DNA of 64,000 nucleotides from Leptospira jelokensis (GTDB lineage Bacteria; Spirochaetota; Leptospiria; Leptospirales; Leptospiraceae), in the NCBI RefSeq assembly GCF_004769635.1, contig NZ_RQGH01000023.1:62001-126000 (forward strand), in the 5' to 3' direction. The position numbers were made by a program, and so were the translations under genes. Under the pieces are notes generated by a model. That model had not been told where the DNA came from and searched no databases. It saw nothing but the letters and a program-made list of their open reading frames with translations. Positions 19,979 through 29,817 of the stretch are shown here, one piece after another. Position 1 is the first letter of the stretch. The number at the start of each line of letters is the position of its first letter.

Positions 19979-20061
19979 GAAAGCTTGGTGCCTAAATCTT
20001 TGTATTGCTTATCCTATGGTAATTCTACCAATGTATAGCATATTTTTGTCTAAGGGTTAAA

Positions 20062-20466
20062 ATGCAGTTCAAATTTTACGGTTTTCTATACCTTTGTTTT
20101 GTTTTGGGGTGTTCCTCTGTCGATTTTATCCCCGAACCCGATTTTAGGCCAAATGATCACCGTTATAAGGTGCAAACTTGGCAAGAAGTCGAAATCTTAA
20201 GAGAAAGACCCAAAAAACTCTTTAAAATTGTGGGAGAAATCATCATTCGCAATACGGAAGACCTCACGTGGGAAGAGTATGAACCGAGATTAAAAAAAGA
20301 CATGTTCCAAAGGAAAATTGATGGGGTTTGGATGACGGAAAAAAATCAATCCATGATTGACAATGTCTCCGTACAAACCATGGACCAACGAGGTCGGACA
20401 ACAAATTCCTACCTACAACAATCAAACCTGCCCTACTGGAAAGGATATGCCTTTCGTTATAAATAA
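20062..20466 (+). CDS. Small lipoprotein of unknown function
   Basis: A 134-residue exported lipoprotein. Residues 1-16 are a signal peptide with YLCFVLG before Cys17. The mature part is small and polar, with KLFKIVGEIIIRN and a C-terminal YWKGYAFRYK. AAGGG precedes the ATG. The next gene (DUF1285) starts 5 bases after its stop, so the two are co-transcribed. I recognise no family. Confidence 0.6.
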   Translation: MQFKFYGFLYLCFVLGCSSVDFIPEPDFRPNDHRYKVQTWQEVEILRERPKKLFKIVGEIIIRNTEDLTWEEYEPRLKKDMFQRKIDGVWMTEKNQSMIDNVSVQTMDQRGRTTNSYLQQSNLPYWKGYAFRYK

Positions 20467-20471
20467 AACCT

Positions 20472-20963
20472 ATGCCAAGACAATTTGATTCTGAAATTTA
20501 TATCGCATCCAATGACGAATGGATCTTTCGTGGAAATCCAATCGATAAAGAAGAGATCCTCACCTACTTTCGTAACAACCTACATGGGAATGAAAAAGGT
20601 GTTTATATTCAAAATACCTTCGGAGAACTTTCGGAACATGGCTATGTAAAAATAGATGGATTCCCTTGTCATGTTGTGCACGTCGAATTTTCGGGAGGAG
20701 AAATTTCCTTTATCACAGATGACGGCCGCACTTATCCATTTGGTGAATTTGAAATTTATGAAACAAAAGATGGTGGGATCCTAGGGCTTCGTTCCAATGA
20801 AGAAAGGATCAAATACCGTTTCACTTGGAATGCGGCAAAAGAGTTGTCTGATCTTTTGACGGAAGAAGAAGGGATTACGTATTTGGATTGGGAAGGAATC
20901 AAAATGCAAATCCCAATGTACGAGGGAGAAGTGAAAGTTCCCCTCCCCTCTGACTATAGCTAA
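20472..20963 (+). CDS. DUF1285-like protein
   Basis: A 163-residue soluble protein. The N-terminal pattern EWIFRGNPIDKEEILTYFRNNL, then GVYIQNTFGE and VKIDGFPCHVVHVE, follows the layout of the DUF1285 family (a W-x-(F/H)-(R/H)-G-x-P-I opening, then a P/E/V-rich core). The family has no proven function. It follows a small lipoprotein gene closely and overlaps the convergent TPR gene by 4 bases at the stop codons. Confidence 0.55.
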   Translation: MPRQFDSEIYIASNDEWIFRGNPIDKEEILTYFRNNLHGNEKGVYIQNTFGELSEHGYVKIDGFPCHVVHVEFSGGEISFITDDGRTYPFGEFEIYETKDGGILGLRSNEERIKYRFTWNAAKELSDLLTEEEGITYLDWEGIKMQIPMYEGEVKVPLPSDYS

Positions 20964-21457
20964 TTGGAAGGAGCTTCCTCGTCTTTTTTTAATTCCAACC
21001 AAAGTTCATTTGCTTCCAAAAAATCTTTTTTTAAAGAAAGAGCTTTGTGAAGGTATTGTAAGGATCTTTCTGGGCGGTTCCAAAGTTTGTAAAGGGTTGC
21101 AAGATTAAAATAAGAGATATGAGGAGCATCATTTCTTTCACATCGTACTGATTTTTTTAACCAATACACTGCTTCTTTGTCATTTCCCATTCTGAGGAGT
21201 AATACACCAATTTCATTGCATGGATTGCCATATTCATGGTCTAAACTAACAGCTTTGTAATACGAAGCCAACGCATCACTCCAAGAACCAAGTGCATTTT
21301 GGACAAGTCCCAAATAAAAATATGCTTCTTCTGATTCTTCCAATTCTAAACTGGAACGAAGGTGGAATTCGGCACGGTCTAAATCACCGATTTTAAAATG
21401 GTCTTTTGCTAAATCTAAAGAATGTTGGAAAGAACTTGAAGACAAAGAGATCCTCAC
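20960..21457 (-). CDS. TPR protein
   Basis: A 165-residue soluble protein consisting almost only of tetratricopeptide repeats. About four units are visible (DLDRAEFHLRSSLELEESEEAYFY, GSWSDALASYYKAVSLDHEY, GNDKEAVYWLKKSV, NRPERSLQYLHKALSLKKDF). Likely a protein-interaction adaptor. The start is GTG at 21457. It lies 52 bases downstream of dxs on the minus strand... reading direction is away from dxs, whose stop is at 21510, so it may be the last gene of that transcript. Confidence 0.75.
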   Translation of the reverse strand: MRISLSSSSFQHSLDLAKDHFKIGDLDRAEFHLRSSLELEESEEAYFYLGLVQNALGSWSDALASYYKAVSLDHEYGNPCNEIGVLLLRMGNDKEAVYWLKKSVRCERNDAPHISYFNLATLYKLWNRPERSLQYLHKALSLKKDFLEANELWLELKKDEEAPSN

Positions 21458-21509
21458 CTGTTTTCTTTCATTTTCGGAAGCCTTAAAATTCTCCTTGAAA
21501 ACTTATTTT

Positions 21510-23399
21510 TTATTTTTGCAAAAGTAAAAGTAAATCCTCGGCAATTTGAGAGGAAGTCAGTCGGTAATGCTCTAAGATTTGGTTCCTTTCTCCGTGGTGG
21601 ATGGGTTCCAAAGGAAGGGCAAATGTTTTTAAAAACTTACCAATGAGAGTATTTGGAATTTCGTTCAGTAGGTAACCCGAAGCACCCGCATGGAGGTAAC
21701 TTTCATCTAAGATCACAAATTGTTTGGTTTTTGTGATGTAGGAATGGACAAGATCCTGATCGTAAGGTCGTAACCAAAACAAATCAATCACAGAAGCAGA
21801 GATACCTTCCTTTTTCAAAATCTCTGCCACTTGTTTGGCAATGGGCAACATAAAACCAACCGATAGAATCAATAAATCGTTCCCTTCGGAAACCACTCTT
21901 GCTTTTGCTTTAGTGACTTTGTTTGGAGTATCAAACTGTAACTCACGTAAGTCGCCATTGTCTTTAGGAAAACGAATCGCAATGGGATGGTCCGTGTAGT
22001 CTTTCATAAAATGAAGGCTATCAATGATGTCTTGGGCAGAACTTGGGACCATGATGTCCATATTGGGAAGACCTGCTAGATACCCTAGGTCAGACAATCC
22101 TTGGTGGGTTTCCCCGTCTGGCCCAACAATCCCAGCTCGATCAATGACAAACCGAACCGGTAAGTTCATAAGGGATACATCTTCGACCAATTGGTCCAGT
22201 GCCCTTGTGAGAAAGGTAGAATAAATGCACATAAATGGGATGGCACCACCATTTGTCATGGCGCCAGCAAAGGCAACTGAGTGTTGTTCGGCGATCCCCA
22301 CATCGAAGGTATGGTTTGGATAAGTTTCGTGGTACTCGCGAAGGCCAGAGCCTTCAATCATGGCAGGAGTGATGACTGCAATGCGTTTGTCTTTACTTGT
22401 TAGATCAATAAGAGTTTTACCAACAATTTTCGAAAGGCCAATTTTATTGGCATCAGCGGAAGCCATCTTTCCCGATTCTTTGTTAAATGGTGTGACACCA
22501 TGGTATTTGATTGGATCTGCTTCTGCAGGTTTGTATCCTTTGCCTTTTTGTGTGAGCACATGGAGTAGGATGGGCCCTTGGATTTTGGATAGGTTTTGCA
22601 ACATCTGAACCACACGATTTACATCATGGCCATCAATGGGTCCAAAATAGGTAAAACCAAGGTCTTCAAAAAGTCCACCTGGCCGCATCATAAAATGTTT
22701 GAACGAAGTCTCCATATTATGAGCTAAAGCCTGTAAGGCGGGACCGATGAGTGGGATCCATTTTAAGAATCCATAAAAAGCAGTTTTCCCCTTGTTGTAT
22801 ACTTGGGAAGAGATGATTCGGTTGAGGTAGTTCGAGATGGAACCAACGTTTTTGGAAATGGACATGTAATTGTCATTGAGGATGACAAGCATATTGGGTT
22901 TGATGTGACCACCATGGTTCATGGCTTCCAGTGCCATACCTGTGGCGATGGAGGCATCTCCAATCACGGCAGCTACTTTATACGTTTCTCCCATCAGGTC
23001 ACGGGCACAGGCTTCACCCAAGGCTTGGGAGATGGAAGTTCCAGCATGGCCAGTGTTGTATAAATCGTACTCGGATTCTTCTCGTTTGGGAAATCCAGAG
23101 AGACCCATCCATTTGCGAACGGTAGGGAGTTCTTTTTTACGACCCGTTAGGATTTTATGAGGGTAGGTTTGGTGGCCAACGTCCCAAATGATTTTGTCTT
23201 TGGGGGTTTGGAAAACGTAGTGGAGGGCAACCGTCAGTTCGACAACGCCAAGGTTACTTGCAAAATGCCCTCCCACATCAGAGAGGGTGTCGATGATGTA
23301 TTCCCTGACGTCATGGCAGACGGCAGGGAGGTCTGATTCCTTTAGGGTTCTAAGGTCTTCTGGAAAATTGATTTTGTCGAGATATGGATACGATGGCAT
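21510..23399 (-). CDS. dxs: 1-deoxy-D-xylulose-5-phosphate synthase
   Basis: First enzyme of the non-mevalonate isoprenoid pathway; joins pyruvate and glyceraldehyde 3-phosphate with thiamine diphosphate. The 629-residue length is usual. Markers are SNLGVVELTVALHYVF, the TPP/metal motif GDASIATGMALEAMNHGG...LNDN (about 147-174), and the transketolase domain with FDVGIAEQHSVAFAGAM and DRAGIVGPDGETHQG. The upstream cyclase gene ends 7 bases before the dxs start, so both are likely one transcript. dxr is elsewhere in the window. Confidence 0.97.
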   Translation of the reverse strand: MPSYPYLDKINFPEDLRTLKESDLPAVCHDVREYIIDTLSDVGGHFASNLGVVELTVALHYVFQTPKDKIIWDVGHQTYPHKILTGRKKELPTVRKWMGLSGFPKREESEYDLYNTGHAGTSISQALGEACARDLMGETYKVAAVIGDASIATGMALEAMNHGGHIKPNMLVILNDNYMSISKNVGSISNYLNRIISSQVYNKGKTAFYGFLKWIPLIGPALQALAHNMETSFKHFMMRPGGLFEDLGFTYFGPIDGHDVNRVVQMLQNLSKIQGPILLHVLTQKGKGYKPAEADPIKYHGVTPFNKESGKMASADANKIGLSKIVGKTLIDLTSKDKRIAVITPAMIEGSGLREYHETYPNHTFDVGIAEQHSVAFAGAMTNGGAIPFMCIYSTFLTRALDQLVEDVSLMNLPVRFVIDRAGIVGPDGETHQGLSDLGYLAGLPNMDIMVPSSAQDIIDSLHFMKDYTDHPIAIRFPKDNGDLRELQFDTPNKVTKAKARVVSEGNDLLILSVGFMLPIAKQVAEILKKEGISASVIDLFWLRPYDQDLVHSYITKTKQFVILDESYLHAGASGYLLNEIPNTLIGKFLKTFALPLEPIHHGERNQILEHYRLTSSQIAEDLLLLLQK

Positions 23400-23406
23400 T
23401 GAAACT

Positions 23407-25734
23407 TCATGTTGCCGCCTTTTGGAGTGGCCGCTTCATTTTCTCCATATCTTCTGGGTTTGTGATTCCAAGCAATTCGTAAATCCGAACAGGTTGGGTT
23501 TTTCCTTTTACGCGCACCAAATCGAGTTCCCTTGTCACCACGCGGTCTTTTACTTTTTCGTAAGTGTATTCTGAGATGATGATATTTGTGGTGTACATTT
23601 TGTTGGATCCTTCCAATCGGGAGCCAAGGTTGATTGTATCACCCATACAAGTGTATTCCATCCTATGAGACGAACCCATGTTTCCGACAACGGCCGGACC
23701 TGAGTTGAGTCCACAACCAATATCGATCACGGGGACATTCCGCTCGGCCCATTTTTGTTGTAGGACTTTCAAATGGTCGAGTTGGGCAAGTGCCGCCACA
23801 CATGCATAGTATGCATGGTCTTCCAAAGGAACCGGCGCCCCCCAGAAAGCCATAATCGCATCACCCATGTATTTATCGATGGTTCCTTTGTATTCGATGA
23901 TGATGTCTGTCATCGCAGAAAGGTATTCGTTTAGTAACTTAACCAGGTCTTCCGGACCCAACTGTTCGGAGATTGTAGTGAACCCACGAACGTCAGAGAA
24001 AAAGATCGTGATCTCTCGTTTCGATCCACCAAGTGCTAAATTGTCTGGGTGTTTTAGGAGTTCATCCACAACGTCTTTGGATACGAATTTTGAGAAGGTT
24101 TGGCGGATGTATTTTACGTTTTCTTCTTCTGTTAAAATCCTAAAACCAATGATGGCCACAAAGACAACAATTTGTTCGATGGTCACTGATGGCAAAACCG
24201 TGATTAGGTTGAAGGCTTGGAAAATATAAAGTGCAACGACAACATATAACAATAACTGCGTTAACATGATCGCAAAACCTATATGTGTTTTCACCCTTGG
24301 TTGCAAAAATCCAATCATCACACCAAGTCCCACATAAATCAGGAAAATTCCCCAATTGGGAACTGTGGACAAAAAGTCTTGGTTTAGGATGGTATTCACC
24401 GCATGAGCGTGGTGTTCAATTCCTGACATATCACCAAACGGAGATAAGTGGGAGTCTTTGGAAGCCCCACGGCCCGTAGCGTAATACATTGCCACTAGGA
24501 AAATTTTGTTATTGATTTGGTTTGCTTCGAGTAATTCCTGATTCCAGTCATTGGTCACTTCGAAGATTTCATTTTGTTTGAATGAGTACCTTCCACCCAC
24601 AAAATTGATTTCCATTTGGCCTTCCCAATCGATAGGAATGACCACTTCTCTATTTTCATTTGGGATATGCATCACGTCACGTTCTTCAAATTTACGTGCT
24701 TTGACATTGAACTCACGAATGATTTTGTTTGGAATGTTCTTCAGTTTGACATAATGGCCCATGTTCACTTCAACATCTTTTTGCACATCGATCCCATAGT
24801 ATTGGCAAACGATGAGTAAGTCGATGGAAGGGAAATATTCTGTTTCACGATCACGTCCTGAGTTGTATACCTTTACCACAAGAGGCATCTTGCGGTTGAG
24901 TCCAGATTCATCTTTTTTTACGTTCGCAAAACCAAGACCAGCTGATAAATCGCCAATGGGTTCAATTGGTGGTTGTGGGAATTTTACCCAAGAAATCCCT
25001 GCATCGTTTTCATCGATGACATTTTTGATTTGGAATTTTCTTAAGATATCAATTCGTTTTTCTAAATTGAGAACCGCTTCCTTAGATTCCGCACTGACTT
25101 CCATAGGGTAGTCAAAGAGAACATTGCGATTTTTTTGCAATGCAGAGACCATCTCTTCGGTTTGGCCGGGTTTGTAATCTACGAAGAAAATATCGAACAT
25201 TAGAATGTTGTTCGAATCTTTAAATGTCTCAATGATGTCTGCGTAATAACTCCAAGGCAGTGGCCAAGTCCCTTGTAATTTTTCGAGAGACTCTGTTGTG
25301 ATCCCAATGATATTGATATCTTTCCTAGCATTGGCAGGAGGATTGTATTGGATGTATTCAATCCGACCTGTATCACCTTCACTTTCCGTTTTGGTATTGG
25401 AACCTCTTAAAAATTGGAAACGAAATGAGATCGAATTTTCTTCCAACTCTTTTAATGGTTGGAATGTGTTTACCATGGTGTACATAAAAATGGCAATCAC
25501 ATAGGACAACCAAATTGCACCTGACTTTTGTTTGTCTTTGGAAACTTTTTCAATGATTTTGTATACAAAGTATGAGGACGTAAGTAGGAGGAGCATCCCA
25601 CCAATCAGGAAGGAATACTCGTATACCCAACCTGTCATCAGAACGGAAACGATCACACCTAGTGACCCAAGCGTGGCAACTGCTACACTGAGGTAATCCA
25701 AAATCGAAAGCGATTTTGTTTCTTTGTCGGACAT
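23407..25734 (-). CDS. CHASE2-type adenylate/guanylate cyclase
   Basis: A 775-residue membrane enzyme making a cyclic nucleotide. Two N-terminal transmembrane helices (about 14-64) precede an anchoring helix and a periplasmic CHASE2 sensor domain (about 115-430; GITTESLEKL and the WPLPWSYYADII helix are typical). Three more transmembrane helices (about 440-530) lead to a class III cyclase domain (about 565-750) with metal-binding Asp in FSDVRGFT and DKYMGDAIMAFWGAP, and the transition-state region NLGSRLEG. The catalytic set looks complete. Base specificity cannot be read off. Directly upstream of dxs. Confidence 0.9.
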   Translation of the reverse strand: MSDKETKSLSILDYLSVAVATLGSLGVIVSVLMTGWVYEYSFLIGGMLLLLTSSYFVYKIIEKVSKDKQKSGAIWLSYVIAIFMYTMVNTFQPLKELEENSISFRFQFLRGSNTKTESEGDTGRIEYIQYNPPANARKDINIIGITTESLEKLQGTWPLPWSYYADIIETFKDSNNILMFDIFFVDYKPGQTEEMVSALQKNRNVLFDYPMEVSAESKEAVLNLEKRIDILRKFQIKNVIDENDAGISWVKFPQPPIEPIGDLSAGLGFANVKKDESGLNRKMPLVVKVYNSGRDRETEYFPSIDLLIVCQYYGIDVQKDVEVNMGHYVKLKNIPNKIIREFNVKARKFEERDVMHIPNENREVVIPIDWEGQMEINFVGGRYSFKQNEIFEVTNDWNQELLEANQINNKIFLVAMYYATGRGASKDSHLSPFGDMSGIEHHAHAVNTILNQDFLSTVPNWGIFLIYVGLGVMIGFLQPRVKTHIGFAIMLTQLLLYVVVALYIFQAFNLITVLPSVTIEQIVVFVAIIGFRILTEEENVKYIRQTFSKFVSKDVVDELLKHPDNLALGGSKREITIFFSDVRGFTTISEQLGPEDLVKLLNEYLSAMTDIIIEYKGTIDKYMGDAIMAFWGAPVPLEDHAYYACVAALAQLDHLKVLQQKWAERNVPVIDIGCGLNSGPAVVGNMGSSHRMEYTCMGDTINLGSRLEGSNKMYTTNIIISEYTYEKVKDRVVTRELDLVRVKGKTQPVRIYELLGITNPEDMEKMKRPLQKAAT

Positions 25735-25824
25735 AGAGCCTCTTTATTCGTTTAGGAATTTCCGACCATTTTCTCGGATTTTTTAAAGAGACTCAAATGT
25801 TTTTGAGAGATTGTGGAAAAAAAT

Positions 25825-26625
25825 TTAGGGAATGGCTGCCCGGATCTTTGCAATGTACTCGGCCAATGCATTTTTTGCGCTCATGGAGTTTTGCCCGTTT
25901 TCTTCGATCACCCTTTGGATGGCTGATCCAATGATGATTCCATCCGCATACCCTGCAATTTGGCTTGCTTGTTCTGGAGTGGAAATCCCAAATCCTGCAC
26001 AAATGGGAAGTTGGATTGTATCTTTTAAGAATCGAATCCTCTCTTTGAGATCCACAGAGAATTCCCTTCTTTCCCCTGTCACTCCAAAGGAGGTTACATA
26101 GTAAATGAATCCAGAAGAAGTTTTTTTTAAGGCTTCAATTCGCTTTTTCGTTGAGGCTGGAGTGACCAAATGAATCAAATCCATATCCCTTTTTCTTAAT
26201 TCTTGGAAAAGAATTTCACTTTCTTCGGTATCAAACGGTAAATCAGGGATGACAAGTCCGACAACACCCGAGTCCTTCGCTTGGTTTAAAAAATTTTGGA
26301 TCCCACAATGGTAAATGGGATTAAAATAAGTAAGGTAAACAAGTGGGGTCTCTTTTTTATGTGAATGAATTTCCTTTGTCACTCGGAAGATTTCTTCAAA
26401 CGAAAATTTATTTTTTAATGAACGAGCCACTGCCCTTTGGATCACAGGCCCATCGGCCACTGGGTCTGAAAAAGGAATTCCTAATTCTAAAATATCTGCA
26501 CCATTATCCAAAATTGTTTTACCAAATGTTATGGAATCATTGTAGTTTGGATCACCCATTGTAAAATAAGGGATAAAGGCGGATTTAATTTTCCCGCTAT
26601 CGAATAGATCTTTTATTTTACTCAT
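25825..26625 (-). CDS. trpA: Tryptophan synthase alpha chain
   Basis: Splits indole-3-glycerol phosphate, passing indole to TrpB. The 266-residue protein has the catalytic Glu and Asp in DILELGIPFSDPVADGP (about 41-57) and the phosphate-binding GFGISTPEQA and GIIIGSA segments. Its start overlaps the trpB stop by 4 bases (ATGA), so translation is coupled. The other trp genes are not in this window. Confidence 0.96.
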   Translation of the reverse strand: MSKIKDLFDSGKIKSAFIPYFTMGDPNYNDSITFGKTILDNGADILELGIPFSDPVADGPVIQRAVARSLKNKFSFEEIFRVTKEIHSHKKETPLVYLTYFNPIYHCGIQNFLNQAKDSGVVGLVIPDLPFDTEESEILFQELRKRDMDLIHLVTPASTKKRIEALKKTSSGFIYYVTSFGVTGERREFSVDLKERIRFLKDTIQLPICAGFGISTPEQASQIAGYADGIIIGSAIQRVIEENGQNSMSAKNALAEYIAKIRAAIP

Positions 26626-27812
26626 TTGTTTTTTTCACCTAACAAGCGCAATACCTCGGTTACATCTTTATCACCACGCCCTGATAAACAGATGATGAGA
26701 TCTTTCTTTTTGCCTAACTCTTTTGCAATGTCACGTGCCACATGGAATGCATGAGCAGTTTCCAATGCGGGGATGATTCCCTCCACGCGTGTGACTTCTA
26801 AAAAAGAATCTAATGCTTGTTCATCGGTCACCATACGATAATCCACCCTCTTGGACTTTGCGAGGAAGGCATGTTCAGGTCCCACTCCGGGGTAATCTAG
26901 TCCTGCAGATACTGAGTGTGCAGGGACAATTTGACCTGCCTCATCTTGGATGATGAGAGTCTTTGTTCCATGTAAAAAACCTGTTTTTCCGTATGTCAAT
27001 GTTGCGGAGTGTTCACCTGGTTTTGGTCCAAGTCCACCTGCTTCCGCTCCATAAATGGCAACATGTTTGTCCTTTAAAAACGCATGAAACATTCCAATGG
27101 CATTGGATCCACCACCCACACAAGCGACGATGGCATGAGGGAGTTTGTGGTTTTGTTTTTTGAATTGAGAACGAGCTTCTTTTCCAATCACAGATTGTAA
27201 GTCTCTTACAATAGTGGGAAATGGATGAGGCCCAATCGCTGAACCCACAATGTAATGAGTTGTGGATACATTGAGTGCCCAATCACGCATGGCTTCACTC
27301 GTTGCTTCTTTGAGCGTTGCTTCACCTGCAGTGACTGGTAAAATTTTAGCACCTAACATCTCGATTTTTTTGGCATTGAGATTTTGCCTTTGAACATCCA
27401 CTGCGCCCATATACACAACAGTTTCCATTCCAAACATTGCTCCCACTGTTGCAGTTGCGAGACCATGTTGGCCTGCACCAGTTTCAGCAATGATTCTTTT
27501 TTTGCCCATGAATTTTGCGATTAACGCCTGTCCAATGGCGTTATTGATTTTATGTGCACCTGTATGATTTAAATCTTCACGTTTGAGCCATATACGAGCA
27601 CCTCCCCAATGTTTGGTGAGACGTTCTGCATAAGATAAAGGGCTTGGTCTACCTACATAATTTTGTAAGTAAAACTCAAGTTCTTTTTTGAACTTCTTAC
27701 TCTTCTTTAACTTCTGATAGGTGGATTCAAGCTCTTCGAGAGCCTCAGTTAGAATTTCTGGTGCGTATCTGCCACCAAATTCTCCAAAATATCCAGGTTG
27801 GTTTTTGCCCAT
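26622..27812 (-). CDS. trpB: Tryptophan synthase beta chain
   Basis: Condenses indole and serine with pyridoxal phosphate. The 396-residue product starts MGKNQPGYFGEFGGRYAPE, typical of TrpB; the PLP lysine is in HTGAHKINNA near residue 93, and CVGGGSNAIGMF binds the PLP phosphate. The start at 27812 matches the family length; the open frame extends 37 codons further 5' through a G+C-rich leader and is not supported. trpA follows with a 4-base overlap. Confidence 0.97.
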   Translation of the reverse strand: MGKNQPGYFGEFGGRYAPEILTEALEELESTYQKLKKSKKFKKELEFYLQNYVGRPSPLSYAERLTKHWGGARIWLKREDLNHTGAHKINNAIGQALIAKFMGKKRIIAETGAGQHGLATATVGAMFGMETVVYMGAVDVQRQNLNAKKIEMLGAKILPVTAGEATLKEATSEAMRDWALNVSTTHYIVGSAIGPHPFPTIVRDLQSVIGKEARSQFKKQNHKLPHAIVACVGGGSNAIGMFHAFLKDKHVAIYGAEAGGLGPKPGEHSATLTYGKTGFLHGTKTLIIQDEAGQIVPAHSVSAGLDYPGVGPEHAFLAKSKRVDYRMVTDEQALDSFLEVTRVEGIIPALETAHAFHVARDIAKELGKKKDLIICLSGRGDKDVTEVLRLLGEKNK

Positions 27813-27907
27813 ATGTCCCAAGATAAGGGGATAGGCGAATATGAAAACTGCTTCTTTTGGGGCAGAAGGGGGATTTTTTCGATAGAATTCCCCGCCCGCA
27901 TCGAACT

Positions 27908-27925
27908 GGGTGGGGATAACCACCC
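27908..27925 (-). promoter_or_regulatory. Hairpin in the trpB leader
   Basis: GGGTGG and CCACCC form a perfect 6-bp stem around a 6-base loop about 95 bases upstream of the trpB start, in a G+C-rich part of the leader that also repeats GGGTGG (minus strand) nearby. It might take part in attenuation. No run of tryptophan codons and no T-box or known riboswitch pattern was seen. Confidence 0.25.
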
Positions 27926-28009
27926 GCCACCCAATGACCTCTATTTACCACAAAGGCCGAATTTTATCGAGAAGTTATTAGGATCCTGAAAAAAATTCTC
28001 TTGAAACGT

Positions 28010-29770
28010 TCATGTTTCTGCAAGAGAAACCTGCTTTTCAAGTTCCTCTTCAAGGGTAAGGATTTTCTTTTGAATGTTTGTTACCAAATCTTCGTTTGTC
28101 GTAAAAGGAAGAGTTTCCTCCACCATGGACTTTCGATTTAGGATCGTGATTTCATTTTTTTCCAAAAATCCTTTTCCTAATGTGATTCGAATCGGAAATC
28201 CGATGAGTTCTGAATCTTTAAATTTAAATCCAGGCCCGAGGTCACGATCATCCCAAAGCACCTCAATACCGGCTTTCACGAGTGAGTGATAAATCGATTC
28301 AATTTTTGCAATGTCGTCTGGATTTTTAGCAATGCTCACCAAACAAACGGTAAACGGAGCGATGGAAATCGGCCAAAAAATCCCTTTATCATCATTACAT
28401 TGCTCGATAACGGTGGCCATACACCGATTCACACCGATCCCATAACACCCCATCGTTGTAGTGGTGGCCTTTCCTTTGTCGTTGAGAACTGTGATGTCGA
28501 AAGCTTTCGAGTATTTTTGCCCAAGTTTGAAAATATGGCCGACTTCGATTCCCTTCTCTGCGGTGAGTCCTGTGCCGCATGAAGGACATGGGTCTCCTAC
28601 TTTTGCTTGAGACAAATCAATCTTTGTCACTCCATCTCCCTGAAAAAAGGCAGAAAGTTGAATGCCTGCTATGTGGTGATCGATTTCGTTGGCCCCTGTA
28701 ATATAAGAAAAATTCCAATCGAGTAAGGCATCAATGTAAATTTTAAGTGAATCTGATTTTGGAAACCCTGGTCCAATAAAACCGGGAACAAGACCCAACG
28801 TTTCCATTTCTGCAGGTCCCATTGGCCTAAGCTCATTACAACCCAAATGATTTTTTAATTTATTTTCATTGAGCTCACGATCACCTTCTAAAAAGACAAG
28901 GACGTATTCTCCATCAGCAACAAGAGCAACTGCTTTCAAAAGATTCTCTTCTTTTGTATTTAAAAATTCAGCCACTTCCGTAATGGATTTTTTTGCGGGG
29001 GTGTGCAGTTTACCATTCCCATTAAACGTTTGTTTTGTGGTATTTTTTTTTGCTATGACTGGGGTTTTTTCAATATTGCCTGAGTAATGGCAAGATGGGC
29101 AGATGGTTAAGGTTTCTTCCCCAATGGGTGAAACCACCATAAATTCTTCTGAAGCGGAACCACCCATATTCCCGGAATCGGCTTGCACAGGGATTGTGGA
29201 GAGTCCCATCCCTGCAAATATCCTGCGATAAGTTTTTCGCATGGTTTGGTACGTTTTGTCCAATGATTCGTCATCCAAGTGAAAGGAATACGCATCTTTC
29301 ATCGTAAATTCACGGGATCGAATCACACCAAACCGTGGACGGATTTCATCTCGAAACTTGGTATGGATTTGGTATACATTGATCGGAAGGTCTTTGTAGG
29401 ATCGAACCATCGGTTTCACTAATACACAAAATGATTCTTCATGTGTTGGACCAAGGCAACTTTCATTGTCATGGCGGTCCTTCAATCGGAACATTTCCTT
29501 TCCCATTTTGTCCCAACGACCCGACTCTTTCCAAATTTCGCTCGGTGTTAAGATAGGAAGTTGGAATTCCAATGCACCTGCTTTATCCATTTCCTTTCTG
29601 ACAATGCCTTCAATTTTACGAAGGACTCTTAGGCCCATAGGTAAGTATGAATAAAGTCCCGCTGCCGATTTACGAATGAGGCCTGCACGCATCATCAATT
29701 TATGAGAGGCTACCACTGCATCTTGTGGATCTTCTTTAGCAGTAGGGATTAAATAGGAACTAGCTTTCAT
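28010..29770 (-). CDS. proS: Prolyl-tRNA synthetase
   Basis: Charges tRNA-Pro. The 586-residue bacterial-type enzyme has class II motif 1-2 elements (GLYSYLPMGLRVLRKIE, GPTHEESFC, FRDEIRPRFGVIRSREFTMKDAYSFH), an inserted editing domain between motifs 2 and 3 (about 225-385; includes NGKLHTPAKKSITEVAEFLNTKEENLLKAV), motif 3 GCYGIGVNRCMATVIEQ, and a C-terminal anticodon-binding domain. It is the last gene of the rpsB-proS series, 47 bases after rseP. Confidence 0.96.
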   Translation of the reverse strand: MKASSYLIPTAKEDPQDAVVASHKLMMRAGLIRKSAAGLYSYLPMGLRVLRKIEGIVRKEMDKAGALEFQLPILTPSEIWKESGRWDKMGKEMFRLKDRHDNESCLGPTHEESFCVLVKPMVRSYKDLPINVYQIHTKFRDEIRPRFGVIRSREFTMKDAYSFHLDDESLDKTYQTMRKTYRRIFAGMGLSTIPVQADSGNMGGSASEEFMVVSPIGEETLTICPSCHYSGNIEKTPVIAKKNTTKQTFNGNGKLHTPAKKSITEVAEFLNTKEENLLKAVALVADGEYVLVFLEGDRELNENKLKNHLGCNELRPMGPAEMETLGLVPGFIGPGFPKSDSLKIYIDALLDWNFSYITGANEIDHHIAGIQLSAFFQGDGVTKIDLSQAKVGDPCPSCGTGLTAEKGIEVGHIFKLGQKYSKAFDITVLNDKGKATTTTMGCYGIGVNRCMATVIEQCNDDKGIFWPISIAPFTVCLVSIAKNPDDIAKIESIYHSLVKAGIEVLWDDRDLGPGFKFKDSELIGFPIRITLGKGFLEKNEITILNRKSMVEETLPFTTNEDLVTNIQKKILTLEEELEKQVSLAET

Positions 29771-29817
29771 TTCTCTTTTCTCTTTTTGAATAACAATTTA
29801 ATAATACAAAGTTTGTT

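Noticed and set aside
27745..27951. Tryptophan leader peptide before trpB
   Set aside because: The short frames there contain only a single tryptophan codon, no tandem Trp codons, and no clear terminator/antiterminator pair.
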